Numbered from the stretch's first letter, positions 16,454 through 25,722 are shown. The stretch: DNA of 54,961 nucleotides from Planktomarina sp. (GCA_020630015.1 JAHDCF010000016.1:1-54961), one strand, 5' to 3'. Made by a program: numbers and translations. The notes: a model not told the origin generated them from the sequence alone.

Positions 16454-17187
16454 CAGAACACCTGTTGTCGGTGGATCACTTAGACGTGCGTGTGGATGGC
16501 AAGATCATTCTGGATGATGTGTCTTTGCGCGTAGATCCGGGCGAGATTATTACGATTGTGGGGCCAAACGGATCGGGCAAATCCACATTGTTGCGCACCA
16601 TCATTGGCGTCACCCCACCGAATGGAGGGAAGGTTACCCGCAGGCCAGGACTGAAAGTGGGCTATGTTCCCCAAAAGCTGCGTATTGATGACACGTTGCC
16701 TGTGACCGTGCGGCGCTTTTTGGATATGCCCAGACCTGTCGGGGGTGCGCGTGCCGCGCAAATGTTGGAACGGGTGGGTGCCGGTGAAATCGCGCAACAA
16801 CAATTGTCGGATTTATCGGGTGGACAGTTGCAGCGGGTTTTGTTGGCCCGCGCCTTGTTGGAAAACCCAGATCTGTTGATTTTGGACGAAGCAACCCAAG
16901 GTCTGGATCAGCAAGGTTCAGCGGTGTTTTACGCCCTTTTGGATGATATCCGTGCAGATACGGGATGCGCGGTTTTGATGGTTAGCCACGAATTGCATGT
17001 TGTGATGGCCGCCTCAGACAGGGTGATTTGTCTCAATGGCCATGTATGTTGCCACGGCACGCCTGAAATTGTGGCATCCGCCCCAGAATATCGTGCCTTG
17101 TTTGGGCGTGGCACGAAGGGGGCATTGGCCCTGTATCGCCATGAACACAACCACACCCACGACGCAACTTGCGATCACACCCATTAA
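16450..17187 (+). CDS. znuC: zinc ABC transporter ATP-binding protein ZnuC
   Basis: This 245-residue ABC ATPase energises zinc uptake. Walker A is GPNGSGKST (about 38-46), the signature LSDLSGGQLQRVLLARAL is near 118-135, Walker B is LLILDEATQGLD, and the switch His is in VSHELH. The C-terminus is histidine-rich (HEHNHTHDATCDHTH), as in many ZnuC proteins, and may bind zinc. It begins inside the end of zur and is followed 12 bp later by znuB. The periplasmic zinc-binding protein ZnuA is not in this window, though it commonly sits next to these genes. Confidence 0.93.
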   Translation: MTEHLLSVDHLDVRVDGKIILDDVSLRVDPGEIITIVGPNGSGKSTLLRTIIGVTPPNGGKVTRRPGLKVGYVPQKLRIDDTLPVTVRRFLDMPRPVGGARAAQMLERVGAGEIAQQQLSDLSGGQLQRVLLARALLENPDLLILDEATQGLDQQGSAVFYALLDDIRADTGCAVLMVSHELHVVMAASDRVICLNGHVCCHGTPEIVASAPEYRALFGRGTKGALALYRHEHNHTHDATCDHTH

Positions 17188-17199
17188 AGGGATTTTTGA

Positions 17200-17994
17200 A
17201 TGTTTGATGACTTCCTTGTCAGGGCGATTGTTGCGGCGGTTCTGACCTCTTTGGTGGCGGCGCCTTTGGGGTGTTTTTTGCTGTGGCGGCGGATGGCCTA
17301 TTTTGGGGATGCAACGGCACATTCGGCGATCTTGGGTGTTGCACTTGCATTGTTGCTGAACGTTCCGATTGTGGGTGGCATATTGGCTGTCACCATCTTT
17401 GCAGCGCTTTGTGTCACCCTTTTGGCGGGGCGCACGCATTCCAGCGACACGATACTGGGTGTTATTTCACACGGTGGTTTGGCCATTGGTTTGGTCGCCG
17501 TCGCAACCTTACCTAGCCAGAACATATCGCTTGAAACCTATCTGTTCGGGGATATCTTGGCCGTCCGAAAAATCGATGTTTTAGGCTTCGCCTTAGGGGC
17601 CTTTGTGATTTTGGGATTAATGATGTTGCGCTGGTCGCGATTGGTGACGGCCACTTTCAGCCCTGAATTGGCCTTTGCATCCGGGCAAAACCCAAAAAGA
17701 GAGGAACTTTGGCTGGCATTAATCATTGCTGTCACGGTTGCCTTGGCCGTTAAGGTGGTCGGGGTGTTGTTGGTGGCCGCATTGTTAATTATCCCCGCCG
17801 CCGCAGCACGGCCTTTGGCCCGCACGCCTGAGGGGATGGCGATTTGGGCCGCTGTGTTTGGGGTCTTGTCCGCCATTGCAGGCCCATTGATATCTTTGCA
17901 ATTTGACACACCAGCCGGGCCAACCATTGTTTGTGTGGCCCTTGCCATTTTTGTGATCACGAATGTGGTTTTGGCCCTAAGATCCCGTACCTGA
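17200..17994 (+). CDS. znuB: zinc ABC transporter permease ZnuB
   Basis: This 264-residue integral membrane protein of the ABC-3 (metal) permease family forms the zinc channel with ZnuC. It has about eight hydrophobic helices. Family segments are GCFLLWRRMAYFGDATAHSA (about 25-44), EAA-like coupling region near FGDILAVRKIDVLGF, and KVVGVLLVAALLIIPAAAARPLA toward the C-terminus. ATG 17200 is preceded by AAAGGGA. It is the last gene of the zur operon and converges on the XdhC-like gene with 8 bp between stops. Confidence 0.92.
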   Translation: MFDDFLVRAIVAAVLTSLVAAPLGCFLLWRRMAYFGDATAHSAILGVALALLLNVPIVGGILAVTIFAALCVTLLAGRTHSSDTILGVISHGGLAIGLVAVATLPSQNISLETYLFGDILAVRKIDVLGFALGAFVILGLMMLRWSRLVTATFSPELAFASGQNPKREELWLALIIAVTVALAVKVVGVLLVAALLIIPAAAARPLARTPEGMAIWAAVFGVLSAIAGPLISLQFDTPAGPTIVCVALAIFVITNVVLALRSRT

Positions 17995-18001
17995 ACGGGA
18001 T
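17982..18001. terminator. hairpin between convergent znuB and xdhC-like genes
   Basis: ATCCCGT (17982-17988) pairs with ACGGGAT (17995-18001) across a 6-nt loop, overlapping the znuB stop codon. A bidirectional terminator is plausible from position, but no T run follows on either strand. Confidence 0.4.
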
Positions 18002-18002
18002 A

Positions 18003-18902
18003 TCATCCGGCACAAGCCAGTATTTCAGCCAAAACCCCAACCGCCAATTTGCGCGGATCCTTGGCCGATGGCACAAGGCCAATGGGGCCTTTGATGCGAT
18101 CAATCTCTGGCCCCGATAAGCCCAGCACCAAAAGTTCGTTTTGCCGGGTTTGGGCCGCCCGAACACTGCCTTGGCAGCCGATATAAAAGGCATCACTTTT
18201 CACAATCTTTTGCAGGATTTGTGGTTCCCATGAGTGGTCATGGAAAAATAAAACAGCGGCACTGCGTGCATCTGGCGCCACGCCCATCGGAAGGGTGGGG
18301 GACGTCAGGTGGTGCGCTGTCCTGCCCATGGCGCAGGCCGTGTCACACACCCCGGCATCAGGTGTGATCAAGACCTGAGGATACCCACAGGCATCAATTA
18401 AATTGGAAAAAGTTTCGACCTCGGGCCCTTTGCCGAAAATGTAAAAGAACACCTCTGGCTCAATACGGGTGCGAAAGCCTTGAAACGTTTGGTCAGGGTT
18501 AAGATGGACATGACCTGAACCGAATTCGAACCCAATATCAAACGGGATACGCGCATCAAAATGTTGGCAAGCCATTGAAAGGATGGATGAATCCGGGCTG
18601 GGGATCAACAAGATGTCGAGCTGCCCACCACATGGCAATTCGATATCTTGGAACGGGGATCCATCCCCATATCGCAGGGTTTTTGGACCGATCAGATCTT
18701 TTGCATGAAGGGCAAGATCGGCCTCTATGCATCCTGAAGACAGGTTCCCAACACAAGTTCCATCCGCCAAAATCGCCATCATTGCACCCTTCGGGCGATA
18801 GGAGGGCCCCTGGGTGTTGGTGATCACGGCCAATGTGCCGGGGGTCTGTTGCAAAGCCCGGATTGGATCAATGACAGAGCTTGCAGAGGCGATGGTCGTC
18901 AT
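18003..18902 (-). CDS. XdhC/CoxF-family molybdenum-enzyme maturation protein
   Basis: This 299-residue protein belongs to the XdhC family, which binds molybdenum cofactor and helps sulfurate and insert it into xanthine dehydrogenase-type enzymes. Diagnostic segments are AVITNTQGPSYRPKGAMM (about 25-42) and VGNLSSGCIEADLALHA (about 51-67) in the N-terminal XdhC_CoxI domain. The Rossmann-like C-terminal domain has FYIFGKGPEVETF, the FYIGCQGSVRAAQTR turn (about 240-254) and GPIGLVPSAKDPRKLAVGVLAEI. No molybdenum hydroxylase genes adjoin it. Its ATG overlaps the stop of the upstream CoA-transferase gene by 4 bp, an unusual partner. Confidence 0.85.
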   Translation of the reverse strand: MTTIASASSVIDPIRALQQTPGTLAVITNTQGPSYRPKGAMMAILADGTCVGNLSSGCIEADLALHAKDLIGPKTLRYGDGSPFQDIELPCGGQLDILLIPSPDSSILSMACQHFDARIPFDIGFEFGSGHVHLNPDQTFQGFRTRIEPEVFFYIFGKGPEVETFSNLIDACGYPQVLITPDAGVCDTACAMGRTAHHLTSPTLPMGVAPDARSAAVLFFHDHSWEPQILQKIVKSDAFYIGCQGSVRAAQTRQNELLVLGLSGPEIDRIKGPIGLVPSAKDPRKLAVGVLAEILACAG

Positions 18903-20026
18903 GTTGTCGGATCGTCGTTGGAATGTTCGCCCAGATTGGGGGCGGCGCGGTCCAGCTTTAGCGTGCTGTCAGAAAACTGAAAAGGGCTGACCACAGTTGG
19001 AACACCTTGCAAAGTTTGAACCAAGCCGCGGTGCTGAATTTGGGGGTCATTCAGGGCCTCAGCAACCGTGTTAATCGGCCCGCCTGGAATTGCGTTTTCT
19101 TCCATTCTTTCCAGGATTGTGTCTTTCTTCCAAAGGCTCAACGCATTTGTGATCACATCAGCAAGCTCTGCGCGATTTTCCAAGCGCGCAGTGTTTGTTT
19201 CAAACTTCGGATCAGTCGCAAGATCACGCAGTTCCAATACATCACACAGGGCGCGGAATTGGCGATCGTTGCCGCAGGCCACGATGATATGACCATCTGA
19301 TACGGGGAAAACTTGATACGGCACAATGTTGGGATGGGCGTTGCCCATGCGTTTAGGGGTGTTGCCCGTGGCAAGATAATTCATGTTTTGATTGGCTTGG
19401 GCCGCAACCAAACAATCAAACAGGGCCATATCAACCTGTTGCCCTAGGCCCGTAACGGCACGTTGTGCCAACGCTGCCTGAATACCAATCACCGCATAAA
19501 GCCCGGTAAAGACATCGGCAAAGGCCACGCCGATCTTTTGTGGCATACCATCGGGTTCACCGGTCAAATCCATGATCCCGCTCATGCCTTGGATCATGAA
19601 ATCATACCCCGCGCGGTGGGCATAAGGCCCAGTTTGCCCAAATCCAGTGATTGAACAGTAAACCAATCCGGGATTGCGCGCTTTGACAGCTTCGTAATCA
19701 AGCCCGTATTTGTGCAATCCGCCCACTTTGAAGTTTTCGATCACAACATCGGCGGTTTCTATCATCTGCTTCAGGCTTGCCAATTGATGTTCATTGTTGA
19801 AATCAATGGTGATGCCGCGTTTTCCCCGATTTGCGCTGTGAAAATAAGCTGAGGTTGTTTCCCCATCTTTGGTGATATGCGGCGGGCCCCACCCGCGGGT
19901 GTCATCGCCGTTGGGGCTTTCCACCTTGATAACATCCGCGCCCAAATCAGCCAGAGTTTGCCCAACCCAAGGGCCCGCCAAAACGCGCGCGATTTCGATC
20001 ACTTTTAAACCGGCAAGCGGATGCAT
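18899..20026 (-). CDS. CaiB/BaiF family (class III) CoA transferase
   Basis: This 375-residue CoA transferase moves CoA between carboxylic acids. Family hallmarks are PLAGLKVIEIARVLAGPWVG at the N-terminus, LGADVIKVESPNGDDTRGWGPP, NRGKRGITIDF, and GQQVDMALFDCLVAAQANQNM (about 168-188), which carries the catalytic Asp region. The C-terminal part has FRALCDVLELRDLATDPKF. It has the usual length. It is followed by the XdhC-like gene with an ATGA overlap and is divergent from gap across 76 bp. The acid substrate cannot be deduced. Confidence 0.88.
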   Translation of the reverse strand: MHPLAGLKVIEIARVLAGPWVGQTLADLGADVIKVESPNGDDTRGWGPPHITKDGETTSAYFHSANRGKRGITIDFNNEHQLASLKQMIETADVVIENFKVGGLHKYGLDYEAVKARNPGLVYCSITGFGQTGPYAHRAGYDFMIQGMSGIMDLTGEPDGMPQKIGVAFADVFTGLYAVIGIQAALAQRAVTGLGQQVDMALFDCLVAAQANQNMNYLATGNTPKRMGNAHPNIVPYQVFPVSDGHIIVACGNDRQFRALCDVLELRDLATDPKFETNTARLENRAELADVITNALSLWKKDTILERMEENAIPGGPINTVAEALNDPQIQHRGLVQTLQGVPTVVSPFQFSDSTLKLDRAAPNLGEHSNDDPTT

Positions 20027-20102
20027 GGTGTAACGTTCCTATTTTTGCACTGGACAATTGCCGCCAAAACCCCGCGTTGTGTCAAGCATAAGGAGGTGCG
20101 TC

Positions 20103-21104
20103 ATGACCAGGCCAATCAGATTTGCCATCAATGGATTTGGGCGTATTGGACGTGCGATTGCGCGTCAATGGATGGCGATGCCCAAGCCGCGCCAATTTGA
20201 ATTGGTTGCCGTAAATGACATCGCCCCCATTGAAACCTGCGCCTATCTTTTGGAATTCGACAGCGTCTATGGCCCGGCCCAAGGTGATATTTCCCAAATG
20301 GGGACAAATCTGTGGATAAGTGGTGAACAGGTTCGTTTTTCACAAGAAACAACTCTAGATAGAGTGGATTTAAGGGATGTGGATGTTGTATTTGAATCCA
20401 CAGGTAAGGCCATTGATCGCGATTTTGCCGCCGCTGGACTGCGGGCTGGGGCGCAAAAGGTTCTGATATCGGGGCCATCGGCGGTGGCGGATATCACCGT
20501 GGTGGAAGGGGCAAACGCCAATTTATTGGCCAATCAAAAGATTGTGTCGAATGCGTCATGCACCACCAACGCCTTGGCCCCGTTGATTAAAGCGTTGGAT
20601 CAGGCCTTTGGGGTGCAATCGGGCCATATGACCACCATCCATTGCTATACAGGCAGCCAACCCACAATTGATGCCCCGCGTGGTCCGGCCCTTGAACGCA
20701 ACCGCGCGGCGGCACTTTCGATGGTGCCAACCACCACATCGGCCACCCAACTGATGGATCAGATTTTGCCAGATATGAAAGGCCGGGTTACCGGATGTGC
20801 CGTCCGTGTGCCCACGGCCAGTGTTTCAGCTGTGGATCTGACATGTGTTTTGGAAAAAAGACCCAAAGTTGAAGATGTGCACGGCCATCTGCGCGATTAT
20901 GCCCCCCAAATCATTGGTTGGACAGATCGGCCCTTGGTGTCATCCGATTTGAAGGCCCGATCCGAAAGTCTGGTGATTGCGGAACCGCAAACGTCGGTGA
21001 TGGCGGGCGGATTAACACGCGTCTTTGGTTGGTATGACAATGAATGGGGATTTTCTGCACGGATGTTTGATGTGGCCCAGCGGATGATATCAGATCAAGC
21101 CTAA
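20103..21104 (+). CDS. gap: type I glyceraldehyde-3-phosphate dehydrogenase
   Basis: This 333-residue tetrameric NAD-dependent enzyme oxidises glyceraldehyde 3-phosphate. INGFGRIGRAIAR (about 9-21) is the dinucleotide fold, and VAVNDI (35-40) ends in Asp, favouring NAD over NADP. The catalytic segment SNASCTTNALAP contains Cys153, and the C-terminal VFGWYDNEWGFSARM is invariant-like. ATG 20103 follows a textbook AAGGAGGT site 6 bp upstream, so the longer in-frame start is rejected. It stands alone, without pgk or tkt, and its 3' end overlaps that of the convergent photolyase-like gene by 15 bp. A second gap copy elsewhere is likely; erythrose-4-phosphate dehydrogenase is an alternative role. 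Confidence 0.9.
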   Translation: MTRPIRFAINGFGRIGRAIARQWMAMPKPRQFELVAVNDIAPIETCAYLLEFDSVYGPAQGDISQMGTNLWISGEQVRFSQETTLDRVDLRDVDVVFESTGKAIDRDFAAAGLRAGAQKVLISGPSAVADITVVEGANANLLANQKIVSNASCTTNALAPLIKALDQAFGVQSGHMTTIHCYTGSQPTIDAPRGPALERNRAAALSMVPTTTSATQLMDQILPDMKGRVTGCAVRVPTASVSAVDLTCVLEKRPKVEDVHGHLRDYAPQIIGWTDRPLVSSDLKARSESLVIAEPQTSVMAGGLTRVFGWYDNEWGFSARMFDVAQRMISDQA

Positions 21105-22280
21105 GGTCTTGAGAAGGCTTGGAATATTCTCTTTGAACTTAAAAAAACCACGGGTGGCATGTGGCCAACAGAGGCTGTCGTATTCCCGCCGGTGTTGACG
21201 TATTGTCAAGCCAGATCCCTGCGCCAAATCACGCAAACTGTCTGCATTTGGTCCGACGGGGGCAAAGGGCGAAACGATTTGTTGGCATTCTAGGCGCTGT
21301 GCGTGGTTTTCAATCATATCAGGGGAAATCACCGGAATGTTGCCCAACCGATCAGACCATCGGCCGGCCACATCCCCCGCCAACCCTGTCACAAATTTCG
21401 AAAGTTGCGGCGAAATTTCCAAAGGTGATCGCCGATGGGTATTCAGCATGATGGCGCATTTTGCCTTGCCCAGCAGGTGTTTTAAGATTGGCCATGGGTC
21501 AAGATCATCACAATGTAACAGGATCAATGTTGGGGTTTGGGCGTCAAATGCATCCGGATCGGTCAATGGAATCGGGGCCGGATGTGGTGCGGTGGCAATC
21601 GGATGGGCCACAGACGACAGCCCGGGCGTATTTGGAAACCGGCCATTGGTAAATTTCGCAATGTTGGACGTGGTTGCCGCATATGTTTTGCCAAGCGTTT
21701 GTTGCCCAGAAACCCATCGCCAGCTCAACGTGTTTGACGCGGGATCGCCATCCAAAAGGTGGCGCATAAAAAAATCTGCCCCCAATTGCCACGGTAACTG
21801 CAAGGTGAACACCCAGACGGAGGCAAACCACATCCGTGCGTGATTATGTAAATATCCCGTTTCGGTCAGCTCTGCCGTCCAGGCATCAAAGGGGGCAATC
21901 CCCGTGCGGCCAAGGCAAGCATCTTGCCAACGGTCTTGCAAACCGGCCTCCGATTGCAGGCGGTTTATTTGTGATTTCAAGCTGATTTGATAATCCCGCC
22001 AAACACCGGGCCGTTGTTGCAGCCACCCCTTCCAATAGGTGCGCCAAAATACCTCTTGCACGAATTTATCACATGAATTCAATGAATTACGTTTGAGAAC
22101 AGCCCCCAAAACATCCAGTTCAGATATGATGCGATGCCGGATATAGGGCGACAGGCATGAAACACCTGTATGATTGCCAGCCCCCAGATCATAGTTTCTG
22201 TTTCGTGCATATGCCGCCCCAGCATTTGGGGCAAACTTTGCCAAAGTTTCCAGGGCGGCGGTATGGGTGGGTTCAAACAT
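21090..22280 (-). CDS. photolyase/cryptochrome-like protein with N-terminal FAD domain
   Basis: This is a 396-residue flavoprotein relative of DNA photolyases. The first 240 residues form the FAD-binding helical domain: FVQEVFWRTYWKGWL, GRTGIAPFDAWTAELTETGY, LHNHARMWFASVWVF, and FFMRHLLDGDPASNTLSWRW (about 193-212), which parallel the photolyase motifs for FAD and DNA contact. The following 150 residues (about 250-396) begin TPTLILLHCDDLDPW and look like an alpha/beta nucleotide-like domain, ending in WPHATRGFFKFK. In ordinary photolyases the alpha/beta domain comes first, so the order is reversed. ATG 22280 is supported by GGAAAGG upstream. It may repair DNA or sense light; I cannot tell which. 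Confidence 0.78.
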   Translation of the reverse strand: MFEPTHTAALETLAKFAPNAGAAYARNRNYDLGAGNHTGVSCLSPYIRHRIISELDVLGAVLKRNSLNSCDKFVQEVFWRTYWKGWLQQRPGVWRDYQISLKSQINRLQSEAGLQDRWQDACLGRTGIAPFDAWTAELTETGYLHNHARMWFASVWVFTLQLPWQLGADFFMRHLLDGDPASNTLSWRWVSGQQTLGKTYAATTSNIAKFTNGRFPNTPGLSSVAHPIATAPHPAPIPLTDPDAFDAQTPTLILLHCDDLDPWPILKHLLGKAKCAIMLNTHRRSPLEISPQLSKFVTGLAGDVAGRWSDRLGNIPVISPDMIENHAQRLECQQIVSPFAPVGPNADSLRDLAQGSGLTIRQHRREYDSLCWPHATRGFFKFKENIPSLLKTLGLI

Positions 22281-22454
22281 CAGGCACCTTTCCTCCACCC
22301 GGCACCTAGAAGGATGGCCCCAATCGGCAAGAGGGGGCGCGAAAATCAACGATGAAATTTAAGGGCTGCCCTTGTTCATCCATGATCGCGATACTAAGAC
22401 TCCGTTAGCACCTCATTGATAAAGACCTTGGTCAGAGCAGCAGGCGGAAATTAT

Positions 22455-23084
22455 ATGCACGATCCCGTTGAAACCTATATGAACCTTGTCCCCATGGTGG
22501 TTGAACAAACCAGCCGCGGTGAACGGGCGTATGACATCTTTTCCCGATTGTTGAAGGAACGGATTATCTTTTTGAATGGACCAGTCCACGATGGCATGGC
22601 CCATCTTGTGGTGGCACAGCTTTTGCATCTGGAAGCGGAAAACCCATCCAAAGAAATCAGCATGTATATCAACAGCCCCGGTGGCGTTGTGACCAGCGGC
22701 CTGTCGATTTACGATACAATGCAATACATCAAGCCAAAGGTATCCACTTTGGTGATTGGACAGGCGGCTTCGATGGGGTCTTTGCTGTTGACGGCTGGGG
22801 AAAAGGGCATGCGCTTTTCATTGCCCAACAGCCGGATTATGGTGCATCAACCATCTGGCGGATATCGCGGCACGGCGACAGATATTCTGATCCACGCCGA
22901 AGAAACGCAGAAACTGAAAACGCGTTTGAACCAGATTTATGAACGTCATACCGGACAAGATATCGCATCGATCGAAGCGGCGCTTGAACGGGATAACTTT
23001 ATGTCACCAGAAGAAGCCAAAGATTGGGGTCTTTTGGATGAAATCGTTGAAAACCGCCCAAAAGGCGCTGACGACGCGGCATAA
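22455..23084 (+). CDS. clpP: ATP-dependent Clp protease proteolytic subunit ClpP
   Basis: This 209-residue serine protease forms the barrel of the ClpXP/ClpAP machine. Its catalytic triad is visible: Ser106 in [10 protein letters not shown], His131 in MVHQPSGG, and Asp180 in [12 protein letters not shown]. The N-terminus matches mature ClpP ([29 protein letters not shown]). ATG 22455 is chosen because GGCGGAAA precedes it and the longer frame adds unlike residues. It is followed 106 bp later by clpX, the standard arrangement. Confidence 0.95.
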   Translation: MHDPVETYMNLVPMVVEQTSRGERAYDIFSRLLKERIIFLNGPVHDGMAHLVVAQLLHLEAENPSKEISMYINSPGGVVTSGLSIYDTMQYIKPKVSTLVIGQAASMGSLLLTAGEKGMRFSLPNSRIMVHQPSGGYRGTATDILIHAEETQKLKTRLNQIYERHTGQDIASIEAALERDNFMSPEEAKDWGLLDEIVENRPKGADDAA

Positions 23085-23190
23085 GACAGAATTGTGTTGT
23101 GGGTATGTGCTGGCTGGCCTAAGCTGTCGCAAAAGACCCCAAAACGGGTAAATAATTGGCAGACCGGGCGCGCGGGCGCAGAGGTGGATC

Positions 23191-24456
23191 ATGGCGAATA
23201 ATTCAGGCGGCGATAGCAAAAACACTTTGTACTGCAGTTTTTGCGGTAAATCACAGCATGAGGTGCGCAAGCTGATTGCGGGACCGACAGTGTTCATCTG
23301 TGATGAATGTGTCGAATTGTGTATGGATATCATCCGCGAGGAAACAAAGGCCACGGGCCTTAAGGCCTCTGACGGGGTGCCGACACCTCTCGAAATTTGT
23401 GAGGTGTTGGACGATTACGTAATTGGGCAGGGCGTTGCAAAGCGCGTGTTGTCTGTTGCGGTGCATAACCATTACAAGCGCCTGAACCATGCCGCCAAAA
23501 CATCTGACATTGAGTTGGCCAAATCAAATATCATGCTGATTGGCCCAACAGGTTGCGGTAAAACCCTTTTGGCACAAACACTTGCACGCATTTTGGATGT
23601 GCCGTTCACCATGGCTGACGCCACGACCCTGACCGAGGCTGGGTATGTGGGCGAAGACGTGGAAAATATCATTCTGAAGCTTTTGCAGGCCAGCGAATAT
23701 AACGTCGAACGTGCGCAACGTGGCATCGTGTATATTGACGAGGTCGACAAAATCACCCGCAAGTCTGACAACCCATCGATTACCCGCGATGTATCGGGCG
23801 AAGGGGTGCAACAAGCGCTTTTGAAAATCATGGAAGGCACCGTGGCCAGTGTGCCCCCACAAGGTGGGCGCAAGCATCCGCAACAAGAATTTTTGCAGGT
23901 GGATACGACAAATATCCTGTTCATCTGCGGCGGCGCATTTGCGGGCTTAGATAAAATCATCGCCCAACGTGGCAAAGGCAGTTCGATCGGGTTCGGCGCT
24001 GAAGTGCGTAACAATGATGATCGTGGTGTTGGTGAAATTTTCACTGATCTTGAGCCGGAAGATTTGTTGAAATTTGGTTTGATCCCTGAATTTGTGGGCC
24101 GTTTGCCGGTTATCGCCACTTTGGAAGATCTGGATGAGGATGCGCTTGTGACCATCCTGACCAAACCGAAAAACGCATTGGTAAAACAATACCAGCGTCT
24201 GTTCGAACTGGAAGATACGGCGCTGACCTTTACCGATGATGCGTTGTCTGCGATCGCCAAACGGGCCATTGAACGCAAAACCGGTGCCCGTGGATTGCGA
24301 TCTATTTTGGAAGATATCTTGTTGGACACCATGTTTGATCTGCCCGGAATGGACAGTGTGACAGAAGTGGTGGTCAATGAAGAGGCCGTCACATCAGATG
24401 CGCAGCCGTTGATGATCCATGGCGAAGCCCAAAAAGAACCAGCAACAGCAGGATAA
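23191..24456 (+). CDS. clpX: ATP-dependent Clp protease ATP-binding subunit ClpX
   Basis: This 421-residue AAA+ unfoldase feeds substrates to ClpP. The N-terminal zinc-binding domain has Cys15, Cys18, Cys37 and Cys40 (CSFCGK...CDECVELC). The AAA+ module shows Walker [13 protein letters not shown] (about 119-130), Walker [10 protein letters not shown], the pore-loop EAGYVGEDV, and the ClpP-docking loop IGFGAE (about 268-273). The sensor-2 region [10 protein letters not shown] follows. Length and all motifs are complete. It follows clpP, and the RidA gene begins 7 bp after its stop. Confidence 0.96.
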   Translation: MANNSGGDSKNTLYCSFCGKSQHEVRKLIAGPTVFICDECVELCMDIIREETKATGLKASDGVPTPLEICEVLDDYVIGQGVAKRVLSVAVHNHYKRLNHAAKTSDIELAKSNIMLIGPTGCGKTLLAQTLARILDVPFTMADATTLTEAGYVGEDVENIILKLLQASEYNVERAQRGIVYIDEVDKITRKSDNPSITRDVSGEGVQQALLKIMEGTVASVPPQGGRKHPQQEFLQVDTTNILFICGGAFAGLDKIIAQRGKGSSIGFGAEVRNNDDRGVGEIFTDLEPEDLLKFGLIPEFVGRLPVIATLEDLDEDALVTILTKPKNALVKQYQRLFELEDTALTFTDDALSAIAKRAIERKTGARGLRSILEDILLDTMFDLPGMDSVTEVVVNEEAVTSDAQPLMIHGEAQKEPATAG

Positions 24457-24463
24457 GAAGCTG

Positions 24464-24841
24464 ATGAAACGCATTTTTTCGGGCAGCGAGTTTGAGAAAA
24501 AGATCGGGTATTGTCGCGCCGTTGTGGCAGGCGGTTTTGTGCATGTGGCCGGGTCGTGCTGTGCCACGGACCCAGACACCGGTGAAGATACTTTGGATGT
24601 TGCCAAGCAATGCCGCGGCATTTTGAACATCATTGAAAAGGCCTTGGGCGAAGCGGGGGCAAATCTGTCTGATGTGGTGCGGGTGAATTATTACCTTCCA
24701 GATCGCACTGAATTTGAAGCTTGCTTTCCGGTTTTGTCCGCGGCGTTTGGCGACAATCCCCCGGCTGCAACGATGATCGAATGCGGTTTGATCGATCCAA
24801 AATTTCGCATTGAAATCGAAGTGACGGCACTGGCCCCCTAG
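24464..24841 (+). CDS. RidA-family protein (YjgF/YER057c/UK114)
   Basis: This 125-residue protein belongs to the RidA family, which hydrolyses reactive enamine/imine intermediates made by PLP enzymes. Typical features are [17 protein letters not shown], a central helix around [32 protein letters not shown] (the subunit-interface region), and the ending [12 protein letters not shown], whose Arg could bind the substrate carboxylate. ATG 24464 is chosen since the longer frame overlaps clpX and adds a Lys/Gln-rich tail. Its close spacing suggests cotranscription with clpX. Some RidA subgroups lack deaminase activity; this copy has not been assigned to a subgroup. Confidence 0.85.
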   Translation: MKRIFSGSEFEKKIGYCRAVVAGGFVHVAGSCCATDPDTGEDTLDVAKQCRGILNIIEKALGEAGANLSDVVRVNYYLPDRTEFEACFPVLSAAFGDNPPAATMIECGLIDPKFRIEIEVTALAP

Positions 24842-24894
24842 ACCTTTCTGCCGACCTGCGCCATATAAGTTTCGTAAGTTTGGTGGAGGCCAAA

Positions 24895-25278
24895 ATGGGC
24901 ATTCTTTCTTTCGTTAAACGACTGGTCACTTGGTGGGATGGTCAAACCTTGGGCACGCAATTGTTCACGTGGCGCAAAGGTGTGAAGGTTGGTGAAGATG
25001 ACCAAGGCAATCGCTTTTTCGAAACCCGTGATGGAAAGCGCCGTTGGGTGATTTACAATGGCGAGGCCGAGGCAAGCCGCGTCAGCCCAGAATGGCATGG
25101 CTGGTTGCATCATACTTGGGAACAGCCACCCACAGATGCGCCCTTGGTGCACAAGGATTGGGAAAAGCCCCACCATGAAAATCTGACCGGAACCGCCATG
25201 GCATATGCCCCCGCGGGATCAATACGCCGGAAAGAGGCCGTGTCGCGCAGCGACTATGAGGCCTGGAGCCCGGAATAA
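24895..25278 (+). CDS. NADH:ubiquinone oxidoreductase NDUFA12-like (17.2 kDa) subunit
   Basis: This 127-residue protein is the alphaproteobacterial homologue of the mitochondrial complex I accessory subunit NDUFA12 (B17.2). Family features are [17 protein letters not shown] (about 14-30), GRRWVIYNG-type [27 protein letters not shown] (about 50-77) and the C-terminal YEAWSPE. A GGAGG site at 24885-24889 supports ATG 24895. It is followed at once by the MlaD-like gene (TAAATG). In related genomes this gene often stands away from the nuo operon, as here. Confidence 0.9.
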   Translation: MGILSFVKRLVTWWDGQTLGTQLFTWRKGVKVGEDDQGNRFFETRDGKRRWVIYNGEAEASRVSPEWHGWLHHTWEQPPTDAPLVHKDWEKPHHENLTGTAMAYAPAGSIRRKEAVSRSDYEAWSPE

Positions 25279-25722
25279 ATGCGAGGACAATGGGCCGAAT
25301 TTGTTGCCGGCGCATGTGTTTTATTGCTTGCGATTGGTTTTTTGGTTTTTGGATTTCAACGCACCGGTTTGGGTGGGGGCGCATCCGATTACACCCTTGT
25401 GGCCAGCTTTCGATCCGCGGAAGGTATTTCCATCGGAACGGATGTACGATTGGCCGGTGTCAAAGTTGGCACGGTGGAAGCATTGACCCTAAACCCTGAA
25501 ACCTTTCGCGCGGATGCAACGATTGGTTTAAGCAAAGACATCCAACTGCCCGATGACAGTGCCATTTTGGTATCCTCAGAAGGGTTGCTGGGTGGATCAT
25601 TTGTTGAAATTCAGCCCGGTGGATCCCCCTTTAATCTGGAAGAAGGGGATGAGTTTACGGATACTCAAGGCGCCGTCAGCCTGATCAACCTTTTGTTGAA
25701 ATTTGTAGGTGGTGACGGGTAA
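25279..25722 (+). CDS. MlaD-family lipid-transport protein
   Basis: This is a 147-residue inner-membrane-anchored periplasmic protein with one MCE/MlaD domain. The N-terminal anchor is EFVAGACVLLLAIGFLVFGF (about 7-26). After it come YTLVASFRSAEGISIGTDVRLAGVKVGTV, the MCE core, and ILVSSEGLLGGSFVEIQPGG (about 94-113). It begins one base after the preceding stop codon. MlaD works with an ABC transporter (MlaEF) to move phospholipids between membranes; those genes are not adjacent here. Confidence 0.88.
   Translation: MRGQWAEFVAGACVLLLAIGFLVFGFQRTGLGGGASDYTLVASFRSAEGISIGTDVRLAGVKVGTVEALTLNPETFRADATIGLSKDIQLPDDSAILVSSEGLLGGSFVEIQPGGSPFNLEEGDEFTDTQGAVSLINLLLKFVGGDG

Noticed and set aside
20058-20102. 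Longer GAPDH start
   Set aside because: A textbook AAGGAGGT site precedes ATG 20103, and the extra residues are unlike GAPDH N-termini.
23472-24392. 306-residue minus-strand open frame inside clpX
   Set aside because: It is Ser/Arg-rich shadow sequence entirely within a complete ClpX gene.
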